The notes under the pieces are model-generated. The model ran no database searches and was not told the origin of the DNA. It worked only from the letters and a program-made list of their open reading frames with translations. This document shows, one piece after another, positions 49,577-58,239 of a stretch of DNA of 64,000 nucleotides. Position 1 is the first letter of the stretch, and every line of letters begins with the position of its first letter. The translations under genes and the position numbers were made by a program. This DNA comes from Elusimicrobiota bacterium (lineage in GTDB: Bacteria > Elusimicrobiota > Elusimicrobia > Elusimicrobiales > Elusimicrobiaceae): contig WRFH01000001.1 in assembly GCA_009778915.1 (NCBI GenBank), forward strand, positions 124,001 through 188,000, read 5' to 3'.

Positions 49577-50323
49577 ATGAAAAAATTAAAATTTACCACG
49601 AGAATTTTGTCGGCAATCCTGCTTACGGCGGCGCTGACTCCAGCTTTGCACGCGCGTAACACGGATATGGTTTCCGTCAGCGCCGATATAGTTGAAATCA
49701 GCGGCACGCTGCAAAGCACGGTAGGTTTTTCCTGGTTCAACATTATAGACTTTGCCGAAAAAGATATTCCGGGCATATTGGAACTCGGTCAGTTTGAGAG
49801 GAAAACGGCTCTCACCACGCGCCTGAGCCTTATGGAAACCGAAGGCAAAGCGCAAATACTTTCCAACCCGAAAATAGTAACCAAAAGCGGCACCAGCGCG
49901 AATATCACCGTCGGCGGCCAGGTGCCTCTGCCGGAAGTGGGACCTACAGGCGCCATAGGCACGCAGATGAACGATTACGGTATTATTTTAAGCGTGATGC
50001 CTACCATTATAAGAGAGCGCGGCAATATAATAAATCTGCAGGTAAACCTTGAAGTTTCCGCGCCGGATTATTCGAGGGTTGTCGTCGTGGGTACTTCGAC
50101 TGTCCCGTCGTTTACCAAAAGAAAAATCGAGACGCAGGTTGAGCTTAACAGCGGCGAGACGCTGGTAATAGGCGGTTTAAAAAGTTCGACGCGCAACGTC
50201 GCCGTCGGCAGAATTCCGTTCATCGGCAAACTGCCGCTTATAGGCGGGCTTTTCAGCACGAAGGACGTGGTTGAGCAGCAGAGTTCGCTGTTCCTGTTTG
50301 TCACAGTCGAGATAGTGGAGTAA
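49577..50323 (+). CDS. Short secretin (CpaC/GspD C-terminal domain only)
   Basis: Signal peptide; LSNPKIVTKSGTSANITVGGQVPLP...LNSGETLVIGGLKSS...VGRIPFIGKLPLIGGLFSTKD. Confidence 0.88.
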   Translation: MKKLKFTTRILSAILLTAALTPALHARNTDMVSVSADIVEISGTLQSTVGFSWFNIIDFAEKDIPGILELGQFERKTALTTRLSLMETEGKAQILSNPKIVTKSGTSANITVGGQVPLPEVGPTGAIGTQMNDYGIILSVMPTIIRERGNIINLQVNLEVSAPDYSRVVVVGTSTVPSFTKRKIETQVELNSGETLVIGGLKSSTRNVAVGRIPFIGKLPLIGGLFSTKDVVEQQSSLFLFVTVEIVE

Positions 50324-50327
50324 ATTA

Positions 50328-52583
50328 ATGGACGATTTAACATCCACCGCAGCAAAACCTGAGGGCAAAATAATAGCGTTCTCCGGCCCTAAAGAGGGCG
50401 CGGGGCGCACTACTTTGCTTCTTAATCTTGCGGTTTTGTGGGCCGGGCAGCAGAAGAGGCCCGTTCTCATAGTGCCGCTGGATCCTTTGGCGCGGCAGGA
50501 ACATACTTTTTATCTGGACATCAGAACGCCGGTAACCGTTGCGGACATTGTTAAAAGTTTGGGCTCCACCACCATTGCCGTCGCGGGCGGCCTTTTGCGC
50601 GGCAAGATTTCAATGTCGCAGTACGGCGTAGGCGTAATGCCGCTGGGCAACAACAGGGCGCAGGTCGCGGCCATAAGCCCTAAACTTTTAATGCCTATTT
50701 TATCCCGCCTGTCGCAGACTTTTGACATATTTTTGGATATTGATTCTTCTTTCCCCATGCAGTCCTTTGCTTTTGACATAGCGGACAAAATTTTCTGGGT
50801 AACGCAGGCCACGCGCAACCATTTAAACACGACGGTTAAAATGTTTAACGATTATAAAGATATGAGTTACCCGCTGGAGCGCGTGGAAGTCATTTGCAAT
50901 ATGTACGACATGCCCGGCTCCATACCGTACGAAGAAGTTGACAAATTTTTTATAAGTTTAGGCAAAGAAATTTCCGTTTTCCTGCCGTGGGACGACAGCG
51001 TTATGGCGGCCTCCAACCGCCGCGAAATAGAGGCTTTGAGCAACCCGCAGTCGCAGTGGGTTTCGGAAGGCCTTAAAGTGCTTATGGACAGAATTTCGGC
51101 AGTTACGCCGTCGATGCGGGACTGGATGACGAGTGTGTCCGACGAGGAATTTACCCAGGCTTCCAAAGAAGTCTGGAACGCGGTTGTCGGCGGGGTGACC
51201 GGCGGCGCGGCGCCTACGTTCAAACATGAAGCGACGGAAGAAGACAACGCCAAAATTTCTTTCTGGGACGAACTTAAGCAAAGAGTGCATAAAGACGTTA
51301 TCAGAACTCTTGAAACCGAACGCATTGTAATAAGCGATGAATCAAACAGCGAACAGACCAGAAAAAGAGTGTCTGAGATTATTGAAGAAATTTTACAGCG
51401 CCAGCCGAACCTGCAGTTTTCAAGAGACCAGAGGTTAAGATTTTCGACGGAACTGCTGGACGAAATTTTAGGCTTAGGTCCGCTGGAAGGTTTGATGAGG
51501 GACCCGGGCGTAACGGAAATCATGGTTAACGCGTTTGACAAAATTTTTATAGAACAAAAAGGCAAACTGACGCTGACAAAATACAGATTTAGAAATAACG
51601 ACCAGGTCTTGCAGGTAATCAAACGCATAGTCGCCCCGCTGGGAAGACGCATTGACGAGTCTGTTCCTTTGGTGGACGCCCGTCTTAAAGACGGTTCCCG
51701 CGTTAACGCTATTATAGCGCCGCTTGCCGTCTCCGGCCCTACGCTGACTATCAGAAGATTTTCGCAAAAACCTTTCGGGCCGGAAGATTATTTCAGATTC
51801 GGCACCATAAGCAGGGAGTGCATGGAATTTCTGGAGCAGTGCGTCAGGATAAGAAAAAACGTGATAATCTCCGGCGGCACCGGCACCGGTAAAACTACAT
51901 TTTTAAACGCTTTGTCAAGTTATATTCCGGCGACGGAGCGCATTGTCACCGTCGAAGACACGGCGGAACTGCGGCTGCAGCAGGTGCACTGGGTTTCTCT
52001 AGAAAGCAGACCTGCGAACATTGAAGGCAAAGGCGAAATTACAATCAGAGATTTGGTAAGAAACTGCCTGCGTATGAGGCCGGACCGCATTGTGGTAGGC
52101 GAGTGCCGCGGCTCCGAAGCGCTGGACATGTTGCAGGCGATGAACACCGGCCATGACGGTTCTCTGGCCACTATCCACGCCAATAATCCTAAAGACAGTC
52201 TTACGCGTCTTGAAGCCATGTGCATGATGGCCAGCGCGGACCTGCCTATATGGGCCATACGCGAAATGGTGTCTTCCGCCGTTAACCTCATAGTCCAGCT
52301 GTCAAGGTTTTCAGACGGTACCAGAAAAGTTACCTATATAACTGAAATAGCCGGGCAGACCGACGGGCATATAGTGACTAATGACCTTTTCCGTTACACG
52401 CAGACCGGCATTGACGAAAATACCGGCAAAGTAAACGGCTATTTCGCGGCCACCGGCAGGCTGCCGATATTTTTTGACGAATTTAAATCAAAGGGCATTA
52501 AACTGCCGGAAACTCTTTTTGCGCCGGCCGTACCCGAGGGTGCGCCTTTACCCCCTAACCCGCCGCAGCAGGAAGGTAAGTAA
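50328..52583 (+). CDS. TadZ/CpaE-like domain fused to TadA/CpaF secretion ATPase
   Basis: N-term IIAFSGPKEGAGRTTLLLNLAVLWA (ParA/MinD-like); C-term ISGGTGTGKTTFLNALSSYIP, VTVEDTAEL, GECRGSEALDMLQAMNTGHDGSLATIHANNP. Confidence 0.93.
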   Translation: MDDLTSTAAKPEGKIIAFSGPKEGAGRTTLLLNLAVLWAGQQKRPVLIVPLDPLARQEHTFYLDIRTPVTVADIVKSLGSTTIAVAGGLLRGKISMSQYGVGVMPLGNNRAQVAAISPKLLMPILSRLSQTFDIFLDIDSSFPMQSFAFDIADKIFWVTQATRNHLNTTVKMFNDYKDMSYPLERVEVICNMYDMPGSIPYEEVDKFFISLGKEISVFLPWDDSVMAASNRREIEALSNPQSQWVSEGLKVLMDRISAVTPSMRDWMTSVSDEEFTQASKEVWNAVVGGVTGGAAPTFKHEATEEDNAKISFWDELKQRVHKDVIRTLETERIVISDESNSEQTRKRVSEIIEEILQRQPNLQFSRDQRLRFSTELLDEILGLGPLEGLMRDPGVTEIMVNAFDKIFIEQKGKLTLTKYRFRNNDQVLQVIKRIVAPLGRRIDESVPLVDARLKDGSRVNAIIAPLAVSGPTLTIRRFSQKPFGPEDYFRFGTISRECMEFLEQCVRIRKNVIISGGTGTGKTTFLNALSSYIPATERIVTVEDTAELRLQQVHWVSLESRPANIEGKGEITIRDLVRNCLRMRPDRIVVGECRGSEALDMLQAMNTGHDGSLATIHANNPKDSLTRLEAMCMMASADLPIWAIREMVSSAVNLIVQLSRFSDGTRKVTYITEIAGQTDGHIVTNDLFRYTQTGIDENTGKVNGYFAATGRLPIFFDEFKSKGIKLPETLFAPAVPEGAPLPPNPPQQEGK

Positions 52584-54187
52584 TGAAGAAGTTTTTTCTT
52601 ATTCTGTCCATAGCGTTTTTAGCCGCGCCTGTTTTTGCGGAGCCTTTCAGCGCCTCGGAAAAACAGATGATAAGCTGCGCCATGGAAAGAGTAAGAATAC
52701 TGTGGAATTTTACAGACTCTAACACCGTTAACACTCCGCAGACATTATCCGCAGCGTGTTCGCCTACCGGCGCGGCGCAGACTATAACCCCGCCGCAGTG
52801 GCTGCTTGACGAACTTCCTAAAATGAACCAGCGCTCCGTCGTATATGACCCAGTCAGCAAACAGACTTTGACGGAAGCGACGGTCTGGCACACCGCTCTT
52901 GCGAATATCTACGAATTTTTAAATTACACGCAAAAAATGTATGACGGTGACCTTTCGGGGACGGCCTCAAGCGCGCTGTCTACAAATTATATTACCATCA
53001 AAGTAAATTTTTTAATTTCGATAGACCGTCTTAACACGCCAATCAGAGTCGGCGACAAACTTTACAGCGCGAGGGACTCTTTCGGCGGCCGCGCCAGAAG
53101 TCTGCTGCCGACGTTTGACCTTATTAATTCCCAGATGGAAAGCGCCGTGGCGTCATTTAACGGCCAGGCCGTCGAGCGCGAGGATAAATTCAGAAAAGCG
53201 GCTGACGGCGTCGCGCTTTTGTCAAACGGTTTTTTTGAACAGTTTTTCGGCGAGCCGGTGCCTTTCGCGGCGGATTCCAAAACTCTTAACGCCGCGACGC
53301 AGCCGAATATGGCCGCGTGGATTTTGATTTTTGTCGGAACTTTCGCGGTTTTCTTCGGCGTGTTTTTTACTATAGTAAACATGGAGGACGATATTTCCGG
53401 TTCTTTCGCCAAATATGTAAAACGGAGCAATGACTGGGCGGAAGATTTTAACCGGCAGTTTATAACCTGGAACGTTAAATATATAGTTGTTGGTACGGTG
53501 GCGTTCTTCATGCTTATAGGCGCGCTGTTCGGGTTCGCGATGGGCGGTTTTTCTGGTCTTCTGGCTTTTGCGATTATATCGTTTTTCGGCGTAATGGCCG
53601 CCAGGAGCGTGCCCGGTGTTTTCCTGAGGACTTTAAAGCGCTGGCGCGGGGAGCGAATTAATTCGCAGCTTATGGACGCGCTTATTCTGCTTTCCAACTC
53701 TCTTAAAGCGGGCATGGACATTGTGCAGGCTTTTGAAATGGTCGCCAAAGACATGCGCCCGCCGATAGCGGACGAATTTTCGCTTGTCATTAAAAATTAC
53801 CGCCTGGGCGCCAGTTTTGAGAGCGCGCTCTCGGGCATGGAAGACAGGCTTGACAACCGTCTTTTGTCTTATATGATAAAAGCTATAGTCTTGCAGCGCC
53901 AGGTCGGCGGCAATCTGACTAAAATTTTTGAGCGCATAGTCGAAACCATCCGCGAAGAAAGTAAGCTTGAAGATAAACTGCAGACTATGACGGCGCAGCA
54001 GAGGATACAGTCCGTCGTCGTCGCCATAATGCCGTGGCTTATGGTATTTGTAGTGTTTATATTCCGGCCGGCGACGATGATAAATTTTTATACCACCGGC
54101 CTGGGTTTTTTCGTATTGGTGTTCTGCATATTCTGGATTTTCCTGGGAATAAGATGGGTTGGCAAATTAGGGGAGATAAAGGTCTGA
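52583..54187 (+). CDS. TadB-like T2SSF protein with signal peptide and N-terminal exported domain
   Basis: Signal peptide MKKFFLILSIAFLAAPVFAEP, ~220-aa soluble domain, TMs, then T2SSF LMDALILLSNSLKAGMDIVQAFEMVAKD...LQRQVGGNLTKIFERIVETIREE. Confidence 0.88.
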   Translation: MKKFFLILSIAFLAAPVFAEPFSASEKQMISCAMERVRILWNFTDSNTVNTPQTLSAACSPTGAAQTITPPQWLLDELPKMNQRSVVYDPVSKQTLTEATVWHTALANIYEFLNYTQKMYDGDLSGTASSALSTNYITIKVNFLISIDRLNTPIRVGDKLYSARDSFGGRARSLLPTFDLINSQMESAVASFNGQAVEREDKFRKAADGVALLSNGFFEQFFGEPVPFAADSKTLNAATQPNMAAWILIFVGTFAVFFGVFFTIVNMEDDISGSFAKYVKRSNDWAEDFNRQFITWNVKYIVVGTVAFFMLIGALFGFAMGGFSGLLAFAIISFFGVMAARSVPGVFLRTLKRWRGERINSQLMDALILLSNSLKAGMDIVQAFEMVAKDMRPPIADEFSLVIKNYRLGASFESALSGMEDRLDNRLLSYMIKAIVLQRQVGGNLTKIFERIVETIREESKLEDKLQTMTAQQRIQSVVVAIMPWLMVFVVFIFRPATMINFYTTGLGFFVLVFCIFWIFLGIRWVGKLGEIKV

Positions 54188-54188
54188 T

Positions 54189-55103
54189 ATGTCAAACGGC
54201 GTGACGGTATTTTTGCAGATAGTTTTAATTTTAGGCAGCCTCTGCGTGTTTGCCGCGGTGCTTGCTTTGCTTACGCCCGAGGAACAGGGCATGGCCGTGT
54301 CGGACATAGAAGCGCGGCGCGTAAAAGCGTCTTCCAGTTTTGCCAGGCTGGACCAGAAAACTTTGTGGGGCAGGTTCTGCCTCTATATTCTGGAAGCTTT
54401 TAAACTTGAAAAAACTCTTGAAGGACAGCATCTTTTGCTGGGCAGCCCGGAAAAGCCGCTGCCGGTGGACTTGCTTGTTGAAAGGATTATCTGGGCTTTT
54501 GTGATGCCTGTAATATTTTTTCTTCTTTTCAGGATGTGGACGTGGACGCCCGTAATATCTATAATATTTTTAATAATTCTGATGCTGATTGCTTTTTATG
54601 TGCCGTCGTGGCTGATACAATCAAGGATAGAAAAAAGACAGCGGGACATGCTGGGTAACTTTTCCACGACGGTGGATTTGACGGCGTTAATCATAGAATC
54701 CGGCCTTGACTATATGACGGCGTTTGACAGAATTATAAAAATAGCGAAAGAGAAAACAATTTTGGAAGAGGAAATAGGCAAAATGTTAAATGACGTCAAA
54801 CTAGGCTATTCCCGCCGCGAAGCGCTTGAAAGAATGGCGTCGCGCACGGGTGTGCAGGAAATACGCTCTTTCGTCAGCCTGATAGTGCAGTCGGACGAAC
54901 TGGGCACAAGCCTGGTTGATTTACTCCGTAATTTTTCAATTGACCTGCGCGTGCGCCGCATGAACAAAGCCGAAAAGCTTGCCGCGCAGGCAAGCACAAA
55001 AATGTTAATCCCTCTGTTTTTCTGTATTTTTCCGACGGTATTTATTTTGATTATGGCGCCTATGGTGAAGGATATTATGTCCAGCGGAGGATTGGGATTT
55101 TAG
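54189..55103 (+). CDS. TadC-like T2SSF protein
   Basis: TMs; NFSTTVDLTALIIESGLDYMTAFDRI...LGTSLVDLLRNFSIDLRVRRMNKAEKLAAQASTKMLIPLFFCIFP. Confidence 0.9.
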   Translation: MSNGVTVFLQIVLILGSLCVFAAVLALLTPEEQGMAVSDIEARRVKASSSFARLDQKTLWGRFCLYILEAFKLEKTLEGQHLLLGSPEKPLPVDLLVERIIWAFVMPVIFFLLFRMWTWTPVISIIFLIILMLIAFYVPSWLIQSRIEKRQRDMLGNFSTTVDLTALIIESGLDYMTAFDRIIKIAKEKTILEEEIGKMLNDVKLGYSRREALERMASRTGVQEIRSFVSLIVQSDELGTSLVDLLRNFSIDLRVRRMNKAEKLAAQASTKMLIPLFFCIFPTVFILIMAPMVKDIMSSGGLGF

Positions 55104-55319
55104 CTTTTTCCCTCGCCCTGAAAGGGAGAGGGCAGGGTGAGGGTTCTGAACACAATATGTACACAACATATTGTTGTTCATCAACTTAGGATTTTTACCT
55201 TATCGGCCCAGGAAAGGCGGGGCCTTGAATAGATTTACGGCACATGTTGTGTATAAAACCCTCACCTGTCTCCTCTCCCTTTCAGGGAGAGGAAAAAGAT
55301 TTGAGGACGGAGTACTATA
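55104..55319 (+). repeat. Family-1 palindromic repeat, full copy (copy D)
   Basis: Near-identical to copy C over ~210 bp, ending GAGGACGGAGTACTATAATG. Confidence 0.95.
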
Positions 55320-56612
55320 ATGAATAAAAAAATAATAATAACAGCTTTAATAACCCTTTTAACCGCCGCCGCTTTCGGTCAGGACCGCATCAGAAACCGC
55401 GGCAAAGAGCCCGGCATGATGCTTGATTTGAGCAAATTCTCCATGGGCACAATGAACAAAGTCGAAGATAAAAAACAATATCTTTCGACGATACAGCTTG
55501 AAAAGCAGAGAATACAAAATTACACGCTCGGTATAGTTTATGAAAACGCTTACCTGTTTTATAAACGCGGGGACTTCCAGCGCGCGCAGGAGCTTGCTCA
55601 GTCTATTTTGGAAATAGATCCGGAATTTAAAAACGCACGCACCCTCGCGGACCAGGCGCACCGCATGGGCACGTACGGCACCGTAAGCGAAGCTGAAATT
55701 TTGTCCGCCAAAAAGACCGACGCGCAGAGTTTATATTCGTCCGGCCGTCTTATAGAAGCGCAGGACAAATATAAAGAAGTTCTGGCCATACGCCCGACTG
55801 ACCAGGACGCCAGAAACTGGGTTGCCAAAATCGACAAAGAAATAGCGACGGAATATGACCGCCGCGGGGACGCGTCTTATTCCCAGCAGGATTACCAGAC
55901 GGCTTTGGACCAGTGGTATAACGCGCTGCTTATAAGAAAAGACGACGGCGCGCTCGTCTCAAAAATAACAAAGGCGGAAAAACAGGTTAAAGACGCGGAC
56001 CTGCAGGCTGCCATGAAAGAAGGGGTTGAAAATTATACAAACGGCAATCTGCTGGCGTCTTATGATTCTTTCCAGAAAGCTTTAAAAATACAGCCGGGCG
56101 AACCTAAAGCGGCCCAATATTCCGCCCAGCTCAGGGACGCGATAGGCAAAGGTTACGTCAGCTCCGGCAATAAAGCCTATACCGCCGGCAAATATGACAA
56201 CGCCATAGCCAACTGGCAGGAAGCCAAAAACTGGGGTTATGACAGCGGCACGCTTGACGCCGCTATAAAGAAAGCGAACGCGGCCAAAAACGCTCCTCCG
56301 CCGGCAAAGACAACAACCGGTGCGGGAACCGGCGCAGCCGGTACTGCGGGTACGGAAGGATACGGCGCGGGTTTCACGCCGCCTACCGAGCAGGCTACTT
56401 TCCAGACCACGCTGCCGACGGTTGATTCCGGCCGCGTGTCGGAGGAAAACAAACGCCTTTCCCAGGAAGCTTACCAGAGAGGCATAAAAGCTTATAACGA
56501 CGAAGATTATGAAACCGCCCGCAAAGAGTGGACTACCGCCAAACAGCTGGACCCGGGCAATACCGAGGCGGCGACCGGTCTTAGAAAAATAGAGGAGACT
56601 TTAGCGTTTTAG
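55320..56612 (+). CDS. Secreted TPR-repeat protein (possible TadD-like)
   Basis: Signal peptide; AYLFYKRGDFQRAQELAQSILEIDPEFKNA, RLIEAQDKYKEVLAIRPTDQDA, DYETARKEWTTAKQLDPGNTEA. Confidence 0.82.
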   Translation: MNKKIIITALITLLTAAAFGQDRIRNRGKEPGMMLDLSKFSMGTMNKVEDKKQYLSTIQLEKQRIQNYTLGIVYENAYLFYKRGDFQRAQELAQSILEIDPEFKNARTLADQAHRMGTYGTVSEAEILSAKKTDAQSLYSSGRLIEAQDKYKEVLAIRPTDQDARNWVAKIDKEIATEYDRRGDASYSQQDYQTALDQWYNALLIRKDDGALVSKITKAEKQVKDADLQAAMKEGVENYTNGNLLASYDSFQKALKIQPGEPKAAQYSAQLRDAIGKGYVSSGNKAYTAGKYDNAIANWQEAKNWGYDSGTLDAAIKKANAAKNAPPPAKTTTGAGTGAAGTAGTEGYGAGFTPPTEQATFQTTLPTVDSGRVSEENKRLSQEAYQRGIKAYNDEDYETARKEWTTAKQLDPGNTEAATGLRKIEETLAF

Positions 56613-56796
56613 GGTGTGTAGATATACATAACACGCCCGCGCTGCTCAGATTTTTGAGGAAATTTTTATTTTTTTGTGACGAGCATAGCGTTGGCTATGT
56701 AAGGAACAAAAAAATAAAAATTTACCAAAAATCTGTTGCAGCCCGAAGGGTTTGGCGAAGCCAAACGCGGGCGTGTTATGTATATCTACACACCCT
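56611..56796. repeat. Family-3: 186-bp long palindrome with 31-bp perfect terminal arms
   Basis: AGGGTGTGTAGATATACATAACACGCCCGCG (56611-56641) vs exact reverse complement at 56766-56796; second imperfect stem inside. Confidence 0.95.
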
Positions 56797-56813
56797 GGTG
56801 CGGAGGTAATTAA

Positions 56814-57920
56814 ATGAGGCTCAGCTTAAAATGGTTTGTAGCTTACGCGGCGACGGCGCTTTATGTAGCCATCGTCGGCGGTATATTCTTTTTCAATATG
56901 TTCAAATTTGTGTTTGACGAAAAACTTCAGCAGGAAATCTCCGAAGAAGTGCGCGCCCGCGCGCCGGTTATGATTGCGGCGCTGGCGGCCAACAAACCCA
57001 GCGTAACTTTTAACGAAGTCCAGATGATGAATAACTGGCTAAGTTCCGACGACAGAATACAGAGCATTATATATTTGAACAGGGACGCGTCCGTGCGCTG
57101 GCATAAAGTCGGGGACTATATGGGACTGAGTTATGACGACGCGCGCTCACAGGACGTTTTCGCGACTAACGCCGTCGCCCAGGCTTATATGAAACAGATG
57201 CCCAGGGTTGTAATGTACGGCAGCAGCATGTATTATGACATGGCTTTCCCGCTGCGCGCCGCGCAGGACGAGGTGGTCGGCATAGTCAACCTGCAGGTAT
57301 CGCGCCAGTCGGCCAAAGAACTGATAAGCAGCGCTATGGTCCGCTACGCCTCCAGCTGCGTGGTAATATTTATCATAATGGGCCTAATCCTGTATATATT
57401 TATTTATGTAAAAGTGGTAAGCCCGCTCAACAACCTGGCGGGGGCCGTGGATTCGATTTCGCTTAAAGATTTAAAACTTAATTATAAAGAGCGTAACGAC
57501 GAAATAGGCGGCGTGGCCGAATCCGTGTCCGGGTTTCTGGCGCGCATTAAAAAAGAATTTAAAGGCCAGGAAGCGCAGACCAAAAAGAAAGAGGAAACTG
57601 AACAGCTCTGGTGGAAAGCGCTGCTGGCTGCGGCGATATCAAAAGGTTCGCGCGCCGTCGTCGTGGATAACGACAACAATATTATGTTCGCCAATTTTGA
57701 GATAAACGTTAAAAAAGACGGCCCGCTGCATTTGCTGGATATTTTTGACGGCCAGCAGTCAGAGGTTATCACGATAATAGGCAAAGCGATGGACACTCCG
57801 GGAAAAGTTTTTAGAGGCGAGACTTCCGTCGGCAACACGAAATATATAATTAAAGCCGTGCAGCTGCCCGCGCAGGAAGAAGAGCTGAGGACAATGATAG
57901 TTCTTGAGCCCGATAAATAA
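56814..57920 (+). CDS. Membrane sensor-like protein with extracytoplasmic domain, HAMP and PAS-like C-terminus, no output domain
   Basis: TM1, ~150-aa loop, TM2, HAMP (VVSPLNNLAGAVDSISLKDL..), C-term VVVDNDNNIMFANFEI. Confidence 0.75.
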   Translation: MRLSLKWFVAYAATALYVAIVGGIFFFNMFKFVFDEKLQQEISEEVRARAPVMIAALAANKPSVTFNEVQMMNNWLSSDDRIQSIIYLNRDASVRWHKVGDYMGLSYDDARSQDVFATNAVAQAYMKQMPRVVMYGSSMYYDMAFPLRAAQDEVVGIVNLQVSRQSAKELISSAMVRYASSCVVIFIIMGLILYIFIYVKVVSPLNNLAGAVDSISLKDLKLNYKERNDEIGGVAESVSGFLARIKKEFKGQEAQTKKKEETEQLWWKALLAAAISKGSRAVVVDNDNNIMFANFEINVKKDGPLHLLDIFDGQQSEVITIIGKAMDTPGKVFRGETSVGNTKYIIKAVQLPAQEEELRTMIVLEPDK

Positions 57921-57950
57921 AAAAGGTATTATAAAATTTAGGAGAAAACT

Positions 57951-58223
57951 ATGAGAATAGAAATTAAAAAGATAAGTATAGTGTCGCTGCTCACTTCCGC
58001 GTTTGCGCCGGCTGTTTTTATAATAATGCTGATAAGCAGCCTGTCCATGATTTTCACTCCGTCTGACAGTCCGTTTTTTAACGTTCTTATGCAGGCGGTT
58101 TTTATAGCGATAGTAAAAACTTTAATAATTATGATATGCGCGGTAATAGGAGCTTTTGTATATAATTTTCTCTGCGCCGTCGGCATGAAAGGCCTGAAAC
58201 TGGATTTGGAAGACGTAAAATAA
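57951..58223 (+). CDS. Small 2-TM membrane protein (DUF3566-like)
   Basis: SD AGGAGA; MRIEIKKISIVSLLTSAFAPAVFIIML...VIGAFVYNFLCAVGMKGLKLDLED. Confidence 0.7.
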   Translation: MRIEIKKISIVSLLTSAFAPAVFIIMLISSLSMIFTPSDSPFFNVLMQAVFIAIVKTLIIMICAVIGAFVYNFLCAVGMKGLKLDLEDVK

Positions 58224-58239
58224 ACAGGAGAGTATTGAA

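Noticed and set aside
50867-51652. 261-aa minus-strand ORF inside the TadZ-TadA gene
   Set aside because: Antisense to a strongly supported CDS; Ser/Leu-rich shadow translation with no domain signature.
53062-53790. 242-aa minus-strand ORF inside tadB
   Set aside because: Antisense shadow ORF; the sense strand encodes clear T2SSF motifs.
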